Assembly (NCBI GenBank): GCA_027943335.1
Contig: BSBK01002085.1
Coordinates: 788,501-852,500, forward strand
Length of the DNA: 64,000 nucleotides
Direction: 5' to 3'
Source of the DNA: Chamaecyparis obtusa
Lineage: Eukaryota > Streptophyta > Pinopsida > Cupressales > Cupressaceae
Under the pieces are notes generated by a model. That model was given only the letters and a program-made list of their open reading frames with translations. It did no database searches and was not told where the DNA came from. Shown here piece after piece: positions 22,852-33,637 of the stretch. How positions within the stretch are numbered: the stretch's first letter is position 1; every line of letters begins with the position of its first letter. A program made the translations under genes and the position numbers.

Positions 22852-23698
22852 TGTAAGGAAACTTAGGTGCGGAAACAGCTTCCTACGCTAATCTCTATAG
22901 GAGAGTATTGTGCAAATTCTTATAAATCCTTACAATTTCAGATTCGTTAACTACTTTAACAAAGATATTGCAACCACATACCTTGCATACAGAAAAATAG
23001 AGAATGACACAATGATATACCCTGGGGAAAACCTTTTGGTAAAAAACCCCAGCACTCCAAAACCTGCACAATGTATTATCTTCAACACAAAGATTACAAT
23101 ACACTTGCAATGCAAGTTCTTTCAGGAAATGAGAGACAAAGCCAACAAGACTTAAATTTTTGTTATATCTCTCCCATAGGAGCAGCATCATATATATAGA
23201 CTCCTCTGGACCCAAAAATAGGCACAACCACCAAGACCCATGCACAAAGCCACATGTACACAGTTGTTACATGCAATCCCAAGAATAGGCGTCCATCCCT
23301 AGAATAGACTATGACAGCTTGTCATAGAATCCGCCAAAAATAACGGTCACAAGAGAAGTGTAAGAGAATCTGTCATACCAACCTATTTTTGGCATATTCT
23401 CTTACACACACCAACCACTTCTTCTTGGGCGCCCAAATAGGCCCAAGTCATAAGATGCTCTTACACCTGTCATAGCACATTCCTTAAATAGTTCTTACGC
23501 GTCATAGGAATCCGTCATGACCGTTTCAGTCATGATCTCCTTACGCACAAGATGCCGATACATCAAGCGGAGTGACACATCAACATGCCAACTAGACATG
23601 TACACTCACACTTAATTACATTATTTGCAAAAAATACATTTACAAAACAAATAATAAGAATAGGAATTATCCAAGGTTGAGACACCTTATTCCTAACA
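22852..23698 (-). repeat. Copia-2 5' LTR
   Basis: 847 bp with TG...CA termini, 10 differences by eye from the 3' LTR, followed by the target duplication ATTAT at 23699-23703. Confidence 0.95.
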
Positions 23699-25297
23699 AT
23701 TATGTCCGCAGGGGTAGAGTTTCACCTCCACCAGAGGGTAGTAAACATGGAAAGCAGTTGAATAGCATGGTTAATCTCAGCAAGCAAACAAATGCCATGA
23801 TGGAAAGTATGGAAGAACTTAGACAAAATCAAGAAAGGATGAGTGCTTTGCTTTCAAATCCGTCAACCATAGACAATGTGGCAAGGTATATGGTTTCCAT
23901 TTTTAAAAGGTTTTCCTCATAGAGAAAACAGGAAGAGAACCGAGAGGATTGTACAGGTGTAGCTTCCGCAGCAAGAAACCATCAAGTAGTGGAGCCTTTC
24001 CTCAATGAAGGAGTTACTAGTCCCTATATGCGTGATGTTGGAGGCTCTTTCCAGGAGCATGTGGTTATGTAAGACTTGCTTGAGGACAGCTGCATTGAGT
24101 CTCAACATTTCCATGTGACAAGAGCTCGTGATCATGAAAATATTGATGACATGATAGCCACCATTGATGGCAGCCCTACATCAACTGGGAGCAATGAAAT
24201 TACTAATGATACAAGTTCTGATTTTTATGACAGCACTCCTATGTTTGAACCTATTGATGTCGTTGATGACAGGGCAAATGTAGAGGATGTTGTGGATATC
24301 ACTATGGGTTTTGACTCACATGATGAGAGTGTTAGTTTTCAGGATTGCATGCTAAATGCGAGTTCTTCTAATTCTGATTTCTATGACAGCAGTGAGTCAC
24401 GTTGGCAGCGGAATGTGATTTCAAAGGTTTTACAGGTTGGTGATATTGGCATTGATAATGTGGACACTACTGATGTTATCTATAAGGATGATTCATGCTG
24501 CAGTGAGTCTGGTATATCATATCAGATATTGGATGATGACTCAGAGTGGTTATTGGATGATAATAGGTCCCAAGATCATAGTTTACAAGGACTTATTGCA
24601 CATAGTGAGGATTCTCAGAAACATGAGTCCATTCAGGTAGAGCAGATTTCACATCATGTCTCTCACAGTTCGCAGTTTTTTAGCTCAGATCAGTAGATGG
24701 GATCAGTTCACTTTGTGAACAATCCCTTATTTGATGTGGATGTCGTTATGACTTATGACAATCCGTTGTTTGAGCTCAGTGATGATCCCTTTCTAGAGTT
24801 GTACGATGATGATGATGTTGGGGATCCTATTAGTACACTTGGTTATCAGGAAGACTTTACAGGAGGCCAGTCAGGCCTAGCTGAGCAGTTTACAGGGGTG
24901 TACATAGTGAGGAGTGCTTACAGTTTTACATTTGATCATCACTTGCAGAATATCTACCAATTGAAGAGTTCTTCAGTGTATCCATTTGGTGATTGGTATG
25001 ATGGTTTGGTTGGCATGAAGACTGGGGCAAGTCCAGTTTGTTGGTTGAGATACTCCTGTGTGAGTTACTCTCGGTTGAGTTTCTCCCACGTGGAGATCCT
25101 ATTGCACCATCTTCAATTTGGGTGTTGAGTGCAGTTTCTCAAATGCTGATGTTTGTATTGTTGATGCTGATGATTTCTTCACAGGAGTATAGTGATGATA
25201 GAGACATTACCCATGACCATCCTTGGGATCCAGGTGGACTTATGTGTTTTCTTTTTCTGAGATTGCTTGGGGACAAGCAATTTTAGGGAGGGAGGAC

Positions 25298-26727
25298 TGT
25301 AATGTCCCCATTTTGAGCGAGCATTGGAGTTAGTGGATTTAGCCTATCATTAGGTCCTTGTCGGCTAATTCTGGTGATTAGAGGACCTTGATGTGGGTTT
25401 TGGCCTATTTTGGGGGACTTACTATTTATAGTAAATCAACAGTTGGTTCCGTGAGCTCAGATGAATTAGATGAATTAAATGATGCTCTCAGTTTTTATTT
25501 TCAGCTTTCGGTTTGGGCTCCAAGATTCTTGGAGGGAGCGTCTATTTTTAGAAAGTCATTCCGTCAGGTTCATTCATCATCTTTCATCATCAACATCACT
25601 CTTGTGCTATCAGATTTTGATTTTGATGCTTCCTTAGTCGTTTTCGCAAGATGAGTGAATTATGATTATTATTTAATTAAATCGGCTAAGGTTGCCATTT
25701 TTATTGGGAATCTATTTTGGGCATCTTAGTGTTACAGCTCGTTGGAACCGGCTTGAGAAGTTTTAAATCTTTAGCTCATAAAACAGGGACCCTGTGTCAG
25801 AATAACATTATTTTAATGAAAGGGTCATTTTCAGCATTAAAGTGAAAGGAAATATAATAGTTTATTATATTTCAAATTTGCAACCATAAAGCAAGTGGCT
25901 TTTAAGTGAAAAGTGTCATTGAGAGGCTATGGAAAAATATTATATATATAGCCTTATGAGAATTCGAACCTCATTCATGATTTGAGATTTTTTTAATGAA
26001 GTTTTGGAAGTGGAGAAGTTTGGCTAGGGTTTGAGGACTAATTCCTCTCTTCTGTAATTTGAATCATCAGCTGTTGGTGGTGAATTTTGCTATTGAATTC
26101 TGAAAATTCAATTCTAATTATGTGGATCCAAATTTGGTGCTGTTGTATACCAGATTTGTTGAGTATTGAGCATCTATAATTTATACTGTGTTATCCATGT
26201 GCTGGTTCGATTTTATTCTTGTGACTATCAGTTATACGGAAGGCTATTGTATCTTTCTTGCTACAAAATACATCTAGAGGCCACCAACTTTCACCTGGAG
26301 GCTGCGAATTTATTTAGAGAAGCTGCATTTTTTCTTTGGCAGCCTGCGGCTTCTTCCTAGAAGGCTGCGTTGGAAATTGAGACTGTTGGGGCTGCGTTTG
26401 GAGGACTTTGTTGATTGTTATTTGTTGGTGCCAAATCCCATAGGTTGTGTTTCCTTCTACAACAGTCCTGTTTAGAATATAAGGTGTTGTTTCTTTATTT
26501 TCATGCAATAATTTAAAATGCTGGTTAAGCATGTAATGGATTTGATTCATGAACCATTGAACCACAAGTATTTTCTGCTGTTGTTTAATTGAAAAAATCT
26601 GAAAAGAATCATTGAATTTCATATTTGTTGTTCATAAACTTCTATATATTCTAAAAGCAATTTAAAAGTGCAATTTAATTTGAGAAAAGAGCTAGTTTGT
26701 AAATGAGAGCTAGCTGGGCTCATCACA
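25298..26727 (+). repeat. Composite element, LTR C
   Basis: Starts TGTAATGTCC after the polypurine tract, ends GCTCATCACA, and is followed by the duplication TGATT. The LTR-internal ORF seen in LTRs A and B is broken here. Confidence 0.93.
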
Positions 26728-26732
26728 TGATT

Positions 26733-27293
26733 AGAGGGCAAGTGGGCTTGTTAGGAGAATGCAAACTGGGAGGAGAGAGAATGAGTGGGAATTAATCAAG
26801 CGAATGATGTATTTACTTAACTAAGTTGGGATTAAATGGTGCAAGTGGGCTTTTTAGGATTTTGCAAGTGGACGCGGGGAAGTTTTATGAATTTATGAAT
26901 TCTTTTTAATTCAAGAATAGAGGAAAGTGGTTTTAAATAAACACATGGATGTATTTATTTCATTTAAGGGGATGACACTATAGGCAAATTAATTAATTCA
27001 CCTAGGACTATAAACGAAAGAGGGAATATTAATCAAACAACTTAATTATTTAATTAATACGACAAGTATAGAAGAAAGGAGATTGATCATTTAATTAAAC
27101 AAAGCTAGACATTCGTTTAATTGAATAGGATCAATGACTTTACATAAATTAAACGAATTAATTTACCTAGGACTATAGAAGTTATAGATAATTAATTAAA
27201 TAAATGAATTATTTAATTAATACGACTCTAGAAGAATCGGTTACAACAATTTAGTTTGATGAGAAGTTAAATGATCAGATTTTGGTGTCTACA
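26733..27293 (-). repeat. Proposed long Tat-like LTR, part 2
   Basis: Continues the sequence cut at 13197. It is AT-rich with a repeated block: AATTAATTYACCTAGGACTATA occurs near 26988 and again near 27157, each followed by ATTATTTAATTAATACGAC. The edge at 27293 reads TGTAGACACCAAAATC on the minus strand, a common start for plant Gypsy LTRs. Nothing coding is visible. Confidence 0.45.
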
Positions 27294-27344
27294 TTATTCT
27301 TTTATATTTTTAATTTAATTATTATTGTTTATTGTTTAATCCTA

Positions 27345-27699
27345 TTTCAAGAAGGGGACATGGCAAAGCAGTATTTTCAAGCTTCATGGGTTGCCTAAGA
27401 GCATCGTGAGTATAGATACTGTCTATTTTTGCAAGATCTCTTTTGTTTAAAATGGAAGAAAGTTGAAACCTTGCACTAGATATCACCTCCAAATTGATAG
27501 TAAAACAGCCATTGAAAATAGGTAGGTTGAGAGATAATTGAGGGTAAAAGACTCGGTCAAGCAAAGCCAAGTAAGTTTAGAGTTTCTGAAGGAAAATCTT
27601 CGACAAGTACAAAATCAGCAAAGAATGTATGCAAAACAACATTGTGATGAAAGGGTTTTCAAGGTTGTAGATAAGGTTTCCTTCAGATTATAAACTTAT
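27345..27699 (+). pseudogene. Chromovirus Gypsy integrase remnant, piece 1
   Basis: A + strand frame shows VFKLHGLPKSIVS near 27379, then a decayed YHPQTDGQT-like block and, in a second frame, ENLRQVQNQQRMYAKQHCDERVFKV near 27590. These are the integrase core end and the linker before the chromodomain of Del/Tekay-type elements. Several stops are present. The piece ends at the CTTAT target site of Copia-3 and continues at 34702. Confidence 0.78.
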
Positions 27700-28505
27700 T
27701 GTTATTGCTAAACCGGTTACTGAGAGGGGGTGGTGAATCAGTAAATACTTCTTTGTGGTTGTAATTGCAAACTTGTTTAATTATCCTTACTAATAAGCAT
27801 AATAAAAAAAACACTTACAAGCATGAAGGCATCACACAGATCAACACAAGCATTTATACGTGGAAACCCTCAGTTAGAAGGAAAAAATCACGGTGAGACA
27901 GAGCTCACAACTTCACTACTATAGAATGAAAGCACCCTTTTAGGAGCTTACAAAGCACTGGTTAAGGTGCTACCCGGTTAAGGGATTTTACAAAAGATCT
28001 GTTAAGATCTGAACCCTGTTAGGAGCTGCCTGGTTGCAGGACTTTGAACATCAAAAAGATGTTACCCTATTAGGGGATTTTTACAACGAACCGATTAGGT
28101 CCACCCTAATGAAAGGATTTCAATTTGCTTTAACTACTTATAAAAGCAATGATCTGTTATGACACTGAATGTCTGATTAGATCATACCTCTTTCCCGATT
28201 TGCCTAGCTGTTGATCTCTGCTACCTCGGTGTCTGTAGCTCTTCTCTCAAAAGATGTCTCTCCTCTGCTCTATGCAATCACCAATAATCAACAACTTTCT
28301 TGCGTCCTATGACTTACATTTATACAAGAGTGAACCTCTTGACTCATAGAACTATCAGGCTATAAACTTAACCATAAATCATGCAACACATAAAAGCTAT
28401 GCAATCTGATCTGGAGTTTACCTTGAGATTATTCGTAGAAATAAAGCTAACTCCTGTTAAAAAGCTAACTCCACTTCTGAGCGGTGGATGTCCCGTATAA
28501 TCAAG
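27700..28505 (-). repeat. Copia-3 3' LTR, truncated
   Basis: Matches 33638 to about 34425 of the right LTR, including the block ending CCCGTATAATCA. About 275 bp of the LTR start and the polypurine tract are missing, so an internal deletion removed the element's extreme 3' internal sequence. A TATA box reads TTTTATAAG on the minus strand at 28137-28145. Confidence 0.88.
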
Positions 28506-28534
28506 CTTGTTGCAGATCTTTTCTTGATGTCATA

Positions 28535-31500
28535 CTAAGAAGACAAAGCTCTTATGTCTTCTATAGCCTTTGCTGACCTTTCTATCAGATCTTGCATGAA
28601 TGTATTAAAATTTGAAGTAGTGATCATCAAATTATTGCCAACTTGTAACTGTTGTTGAAGAATACTTAAAATGGTTGATATTGTTGCCTTTGAATCTGTA
28701 ATCAGTTTATTGAGATTTTCAATTCTCTTCTTCTCATAATGATCAATTGCCACTGTTTCTGAATCGGTCTAATCATTACCAACAGCTGTTGCCAATACTT
28801 CCAGCTGATCAATGACCCGTTCATCTTCATCGATGTCAACATCCGGTACAAAGTTATATAGGATGTCCTTTACTTTGGTCAAAACCATATCCTGTTTTCT
28901 TTTAGTAAGCTCCTTCAGCTGCCTTCTTGACATCTTACTGATGTCTACCACTATATCGGTGACCTTACTTCTTTTGTCTTCCTTTTCCTCGGCAAATGAC
29001 AGCTTTCTCTTAGATGAGGAGCTTGGAACATCTGATGTCTCTTTTTGCTTTTGTTCCTTTTCCAGTTGAGCTTGCTCAGTTTGTACAGGAATTTCTTGTT
29101 CCTGTTCCTTAATTTCTTCATCTCTTTGTAAGGTAACCTCTTCCGGTCTTGTTTGCTCTTGTGGAACTTCCCCTTCCTGTTGCACTTCTACTTCAGCCAT
29201 AGCATCTTCCTCTTGATGCGAGTGCACTTTCGGTGGGACTTGTGTTTGTTGTTGTTCTTCAGTCGTATGAGGATTACCTACAGCAATTCCTTCATCACCT
29301 TCAAGTGATATGTCAGTTGGAATATCAAAAGATTTCTCCAAATTGACAGGTTCACCAGAAGTGAACATTTTTGTGGAAACTTCCTGTTCACAAGTTATTG
29401 GATCTTGAGTTGTAGTGAACTGAATAGGTGGTTTATTTAATGTTGTTGTTTGATCTTGAGGACCTGTTGCTTCAAGAATATTGAAGTCATACCGCTGCCA
29501 GAAATCTAAAGTCTCTTTGAAGACTTCATTCTCATATCCATTGAGAATCTTGGCAACTCTGTAATTTGTATCCAGATTCATAGATGCTTCTTCTAATAGA
29601 AGCTTTACTCTCTTGTCACTTAGACCAGGTCTAGCTTTTTCCAGTGCTTCCCTATTTATCTTTGAGTTTATTTCTAGACCAATTCTCTATTTTGTTTGAA
29701 GCTTACTGTTTAATTTAGGAGGAAACTTGCCCCTATAATCCCTAGGAGTTTTGATGAAATCTAGTAGACTTTCAACAAGAGCTTTTTCAATTTCCTGTTT
29801 GTCCTCCTTGGCTAATACACTATACCATTTGGTTGCATTATCTATTTCTCCAAAATTTGTAATTTCAGCTACAATATCATTGACAGTCATTGTGCGAGCC
29901 TTACCTTTGTCTGGAGAAACTAGAAGTGTTGGATTGGTTGGTTCATCACTAATGTCAACAATGACCAGTTTCTCTGCTCCGCGTACACCTTTTCCTTTCC
30001 CAAAGTCAGGAACTGGTTGAATTGTAGATCTTTGGCGTGCTTCCTCTGTTTGTTGTTGAGTCTAAAGAAGCTTGGTCCAGGTAGACACACCTTCTTGATG
30101 AACCTTATCTATCTCTCCAATAAGCACTTGACTGATCCTCCTCGTTAGAAAATTTTGTTTGTAAAGATCAACTTGCCGAGTAGCTTCCTCTAGAGTGAGG
30201 TGATTCTGCACTTCCAATAGAGCGCATATTCGAAGCTCTTTTTCCTTATCCATTGAAGCTTCCCACCTGGCTTCAAGTATATCATATAGGTCTTTTGATA
30301 CAATCTTTTGAATTTCAGAAGGAGAAAGATTAAACTTGTACATGCAGTAAACTAAACCTTCTTCAATACTTCTTCTATCTTCGTCATTGCTTAAATCATA
30401 CTTTCTGGCCACTTGTCCTAACCTTCCTATATTCTTTATTCCTTCTACAAACTCATCAATATTTTGTCTTTCGGGTCTTACTTCAGGCTCCTTCACCGGT
30501 TTGCTTAAACCCTTCTTCCTTTTGATTAAAGGAACTGTGTCCTTAGACTCACTTTCTTCAGCTTCTTCTTGTGTGCTTGCCACTGGTTGAGCTTTCTTCT
30601 TTTGTGCCCTAGCTAGTGCAGTCACCGGTTTCTTCTTCGGTGTAGGCGTTCTTTTCACATAAACGTTCTTGATTGGTCCTCTTTTTAGATTTTTCTCTAT
30701 TTCCTCATAGATTCCAAACTGTTGAGCGCCGAGATCCAGGTGTGCTTCCTGCAAGGCCTCTGCATATGCCTTTGCAGTCTTTGCGATGATCTCATAACCA
30801 AGCTCCGGTGCATACTCATCTCTTGGTTCTACTGCTTGAATGATGCAGAAGATATCAGAAAACATACCTCTTCCTTGTACAGGTCAACAATAGTTGACGG
30901 AATTCTTTGTCTGGCATGCATTTTTAGCTGAAAGGCCTCAAAATAATCGGTCATTGCCTTGCCTAACTTGTCTCCCACTTGGTTAGCCATATCACTAATT
31001 TGCATCATGACCGGTCAATTTGTCGCCCATGTCACTTTTCCTATTCCAAGGAAGAAATTAGAATAGTAAAAATAGAGACATATCAGAAGTGTGCCAAATT
31101 TCGGTGATTTCTTTTTGACAATGCCTAGCTTCATATTCTCAAAAATCTGTCCTCTTAGCATTTCGCACATATCATACTGTGCATTATCATGAATTATTCG
31201 GTGAGCCACATGTATGCCTCCACCCGATATGTTGTTTAGGTTACTGGACTAACATATTTTGTAACCTACTACAGCGGATGCGAACCGAACTATTGGATCT
31301 TCAATATCAGTTAGGGTCCTCAATCGCCTGTCAGATTTTGATTTAGTCAGTTTGGCCGCCACTGCATTTGATATGGTTCTCAGGGTTAGGGCTTCCCCTT
31401 GATTACTGAACCTGGTTACCCTATGAAGATCATCTTTCGTGATCGGAGTGCAGACTCCTTTCGTGAGCCAGAATCCTGGTTCATGCACTCGACTAACCAC

Positions 31501-31824
31501 CATTCGAATCCAGTCTAGTTTGAAGATGGTTGGATATGAGATTCCATTGATAATCCCAGACGATACTAGCTTTGCATAACCATTAGGATAATTTCCATCT
31601 TTGCATAGCGAGCGATACTCGTTTTGTATGTACGTCTCACCCAATTCTTCTTGTTTTGCATGGATGAACGCAGTTACATCTTTTGTCAGGAGTACTCCAT
31701 TAGGCAATAAGGAGAGCGCACCAGCCATGTCGTTCTCCCTGTTCTGATTCGGCACAATATCATACAGAGGACAATCAGCTTGATTTGCTGGAACCAGCTT
31801 TGCTTCGTAAGATGAAGACGCCAT
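28535..31824 (-). pseudogene. Copia-3 accessory ORF, unrecognised, about 1,100 codons
   Basis: ATG 31824 (AGCAATGGCGTC, strong plant context) starts 192 open codons with a globular domain (LLTKDVTAFIHAKQEELGE, SRVHEPGFWLTKG). After a TAG near 31249 the same frame continues to 31015 with CEMLRGQIFENMKLG and a hydrophobic segment (FGTLLICLYFYYSNFFLGIG). The frame shifts near 30890. One frame then runs from 30865 to 28535 with a few stops: a basic region (PKKKPVTALARAQKKKAQ), a helical middle, a long Glu/Gln-rich acidic region and a C-terminal coiled coil. No retroviral enzyme motif is present. It might be a relative of the env-like 3' ORFs known from SIRE elements, or a captured host gene. I do not assign a function. 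Confidence 0.6.
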
Positions 31825-31967
31825 TGCTCTCAATCGGTTGCTAAAGAGATGATTGATTGGTTTCTTAGACAATCTTGCTCGATGATCAATTCGCAAAAAT
31901 ATTACCCAAGCAGAAAATAGATAGACACAAAATCCCAAGGTAAAAGTAAATGAGTAATTCTTCTTCG

Positions 31968-31975
31968 CATTTATA
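31968..31975 (-). promoter_or_regulatory. TATA box upstream of the Copia-3 accessory ORF
   Basis: The minus strand reads TATAAATG, 144 bases upstream of ATG 31824. That would place a start site near 31940 and give a leader of about 115 bases. The spacer between gag and this ORF (31825-32216) has no coding frame, which fits a separate promoter rather than a polyprotein. Confidence 0.5.
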
Positions 31976-32216
31976 GGATTAGGGCATAACGGTAATTACC
32001 AAATGGTAACTATTGTTAAACGGCTACAGCATTAAATCCCTTACCTAACCTTTCTTGCCGCTTTTGCTAACCAGTAGTCCGACTTTTTCGGTTTGGCATG
32101 CCCCGGTTGAACATCTCATACTTTTTCGGTCTAACCTATAGACTGAGTGAGATGAAACTCACCAGTCCTACCGGGAACGGTAGTTGCACTACCAGTTCCC
32201 CCTAAGCCTTGAAAGC

Positions 32217-33580
32217 TCAATTTGTAGAAGAAATATCACCATCTTGTGATGATGATCTTGCCTCTGTTTTCTCCTTAACGAAGCTCTTTGATTCTTTAAC
32301 GAACCATATTTTCTTGATCTCTTTCTTGGTTTCCTTACCTATGTTGTTATTCTTATCAGAAGTCAAGGTTTCCACCACTGGTTTGGCCGATCCTTTGCCT
32401 TTGTTCCTAGTCTGGTTCCAGCAGTCTTTTGCTAAGTGACCGACTCTGTTGCAGTGATAGCAGACAATACCGGTTGCCTTCCATGGGTTCGTCCTTCTTG
32501 GATCAGGTGATTTGCTCCATGAATCACTGTTGTCATGCATCCCATTGTTTGTATAGTTAGTTGTGTTCTGGTTCTTGCTTTTCTTGGTGAATACCGGTCT
32601 TGGAGACCTGAATGTCATAGTCTTCGATCTGCATTCTTTAGCCTTGTGTCTAAATTTGTTGCAGGCATACCAGTAGCCCTTGAAGCTTCCCCTGCTTCCA
32701 CTAGACGCTGATGTGGGGCTGGACCAGCATTCATTGATCTTGTGGCCATTTTTACAACATTTCTTGCAGTAGTTGTTGTTGGGCTGGGCCTTACCGGTGC
32801 TTTTCTGTAGTCATTTGTTTTATGACCCAGTTTCCCACAATGGTTGCAAGATATGTTAGAGGTCTTCTTACCTTTATATGCCATGAGCTTCTTCTTTGCT
32901 TTCTTGCTTGTCTTGACACTAGAAGATTCACCATTTTCTTTGGTGATTTCACCGGTGAATCCAAGACCGGTGTGATCTTTATGCTTTCCTTGAGCTTGGA
33001 GTTGCTCATCAAGGTTGACCGAACTTTCATTATATCTTCTCAGGGTTTCATTCCTTTCTTCAAGGACTTTCTTTTGTTCTTTGAGTTGATATACCTTAAT
33101 TGTCAGTCTTTTGCATGCATCATCCCTATCCTGCCATGCCTTGTGCATATTGGCCTTTTCTTGGGTGACAATCAGCATATCTTCTTGAAGTTGCAAAATG
33201 ATAAGTTGACTTGCCCCTGCAGCTTCTACCCGATTTCTTGCTTTTTCAGTGGCTATTAATGACCTAACTGCCATGTTCCTTTCATCTTCAGCGTCTCCTC
33301 TTTTTTCGATCAGTTCAGTCATCCTCTGGGCGTTCTCTTCTTGCTCCCTTTTGAAATTGGCAATCTGAACGGTAAGGATCTTGTTCTTGTCCATAAGCTC
33401 AGAGACTGCTTCTTCATCAGATCCGCTTTGACGAGAGAGCTAATCAATAGTTTCATTGCTCTCATTGAGCTGTATAGCTAGCTCCTTTCTTTTTGCAAGG
33501 GATCTCCTCAATCTATTCTTTAGAGAGGCAATGATGTCGTTGGCTTCCTCCAACTGTTTCTGATATCAGTAACCCTCCAT
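32217..33580 (-). pseudogene. Copia-3 gag-like protein: coiled coil plus two zinc knuckles, no capsid core
   Basis: ATG 33580 lies about 45 bases after the primer site. The frame reads a long coiled coil (LEEANDIIASLKNRLRRSL and on through heptads to about 33000) with stops at 33566-33568 and 33440-33442. A first knuckle reads CNHCGKLGHKTNDY, with Tyr where Cys is expected. After a frameshift near 32617 comes a second, complete knuckle CYHCNRVGHLAKDC (about 32470-32430) and a Lys-rich end. The usual Copia gag core (the LW..KM / LW..L region) is missing, so the protein starts where other gags have their C-terminal half. It may bind RNA but probably cannot build a capsid alone. Confidence 0.7.
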
Positions 33581-33624
33581 GATCTTTATCTCAAGCGGTT
33601 AGGCTTTATTTATGGGAGTCTGCG

Positions 33625-33636
33625 CTCTGATACCAA
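33625..33636 (-). other. Copia-3 primer-binding site
   Basis: The minus strand reads TTGGTATCAGAGC directly after the 5' LTR end. It is a standard tRNA-Met site. Confidence 0.9.
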
Positions 33637-33637
33637 T

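Larger units (their letters stand above)
17806..23698 (-). mobile_element. Copia-2, Tork/TNT1-like LTR retrotransposon, youngest insertion in the window
   Basis: Complete element with two 847-bp LTRs and perfect 5-bp target duplications ATTAT (17801-17805 and 23699-23703). I count 10 differences between the LTRs by eye, about 1.2%. Gag, protease, integrase, RT and RNase H follow in Copia order on the minus strand. Coding lesions are few: stops in gag, before integrase and in RT, and two frameshifts near the end. It is inserted antisense to the composite element. Confidence 0.96.
17722..25297 (+). pseudogene. Composite element, internal copy 2, interrupted by Copia-2
   Basis: The left part is 17722-17805 and includes the ATG at 17773. 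The right part resumes at 23704. Copy 1 reads continuously across this point, which confirms the insertion site. The ORF continues at 24076-24696 (206 codons, acidic, intact where copy 1 is frameshifted), then after an in-frame TAG continues at 24697-25128. Stops at 23920-23922 and 24070-24072 break the upstream part. The protein is the same unrecognised acidic product as in copy 1. The polypurine tract directly precedes LTR C. Confidence 0.6.
13198..26727 (+). mobile_element. Composite Gypsy-type element: LTR-internal-LTR-internal-LTR
   Basis: Three LTRs of 1430-1432 bp (13198-14629, 16290-17721, 25298-26727) alternate with two copies of the same 1.6-kb internal region. The second copy is interrupted by Copia-2. 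The outer ends are flanked by the same 5-bp duplication TGATT (13193-13197 and 26728-26732). A single insertion followed by unequal recombination between LTRs of sister copies would produce this. Each internal region has a tRNA-Met-type primer site at its left and a polypurine tract (AGGGAGGGAGGAC) at its right. No gag, protease, RT or integrase is recognisable, so the element is non-autonomous. Confidence 0.9.

Noticed and set aside
28812..29069. Ser/Leu-rich + strand ORF
   Set aside because: Antisense of the coding accessory ORF of Copia-3.
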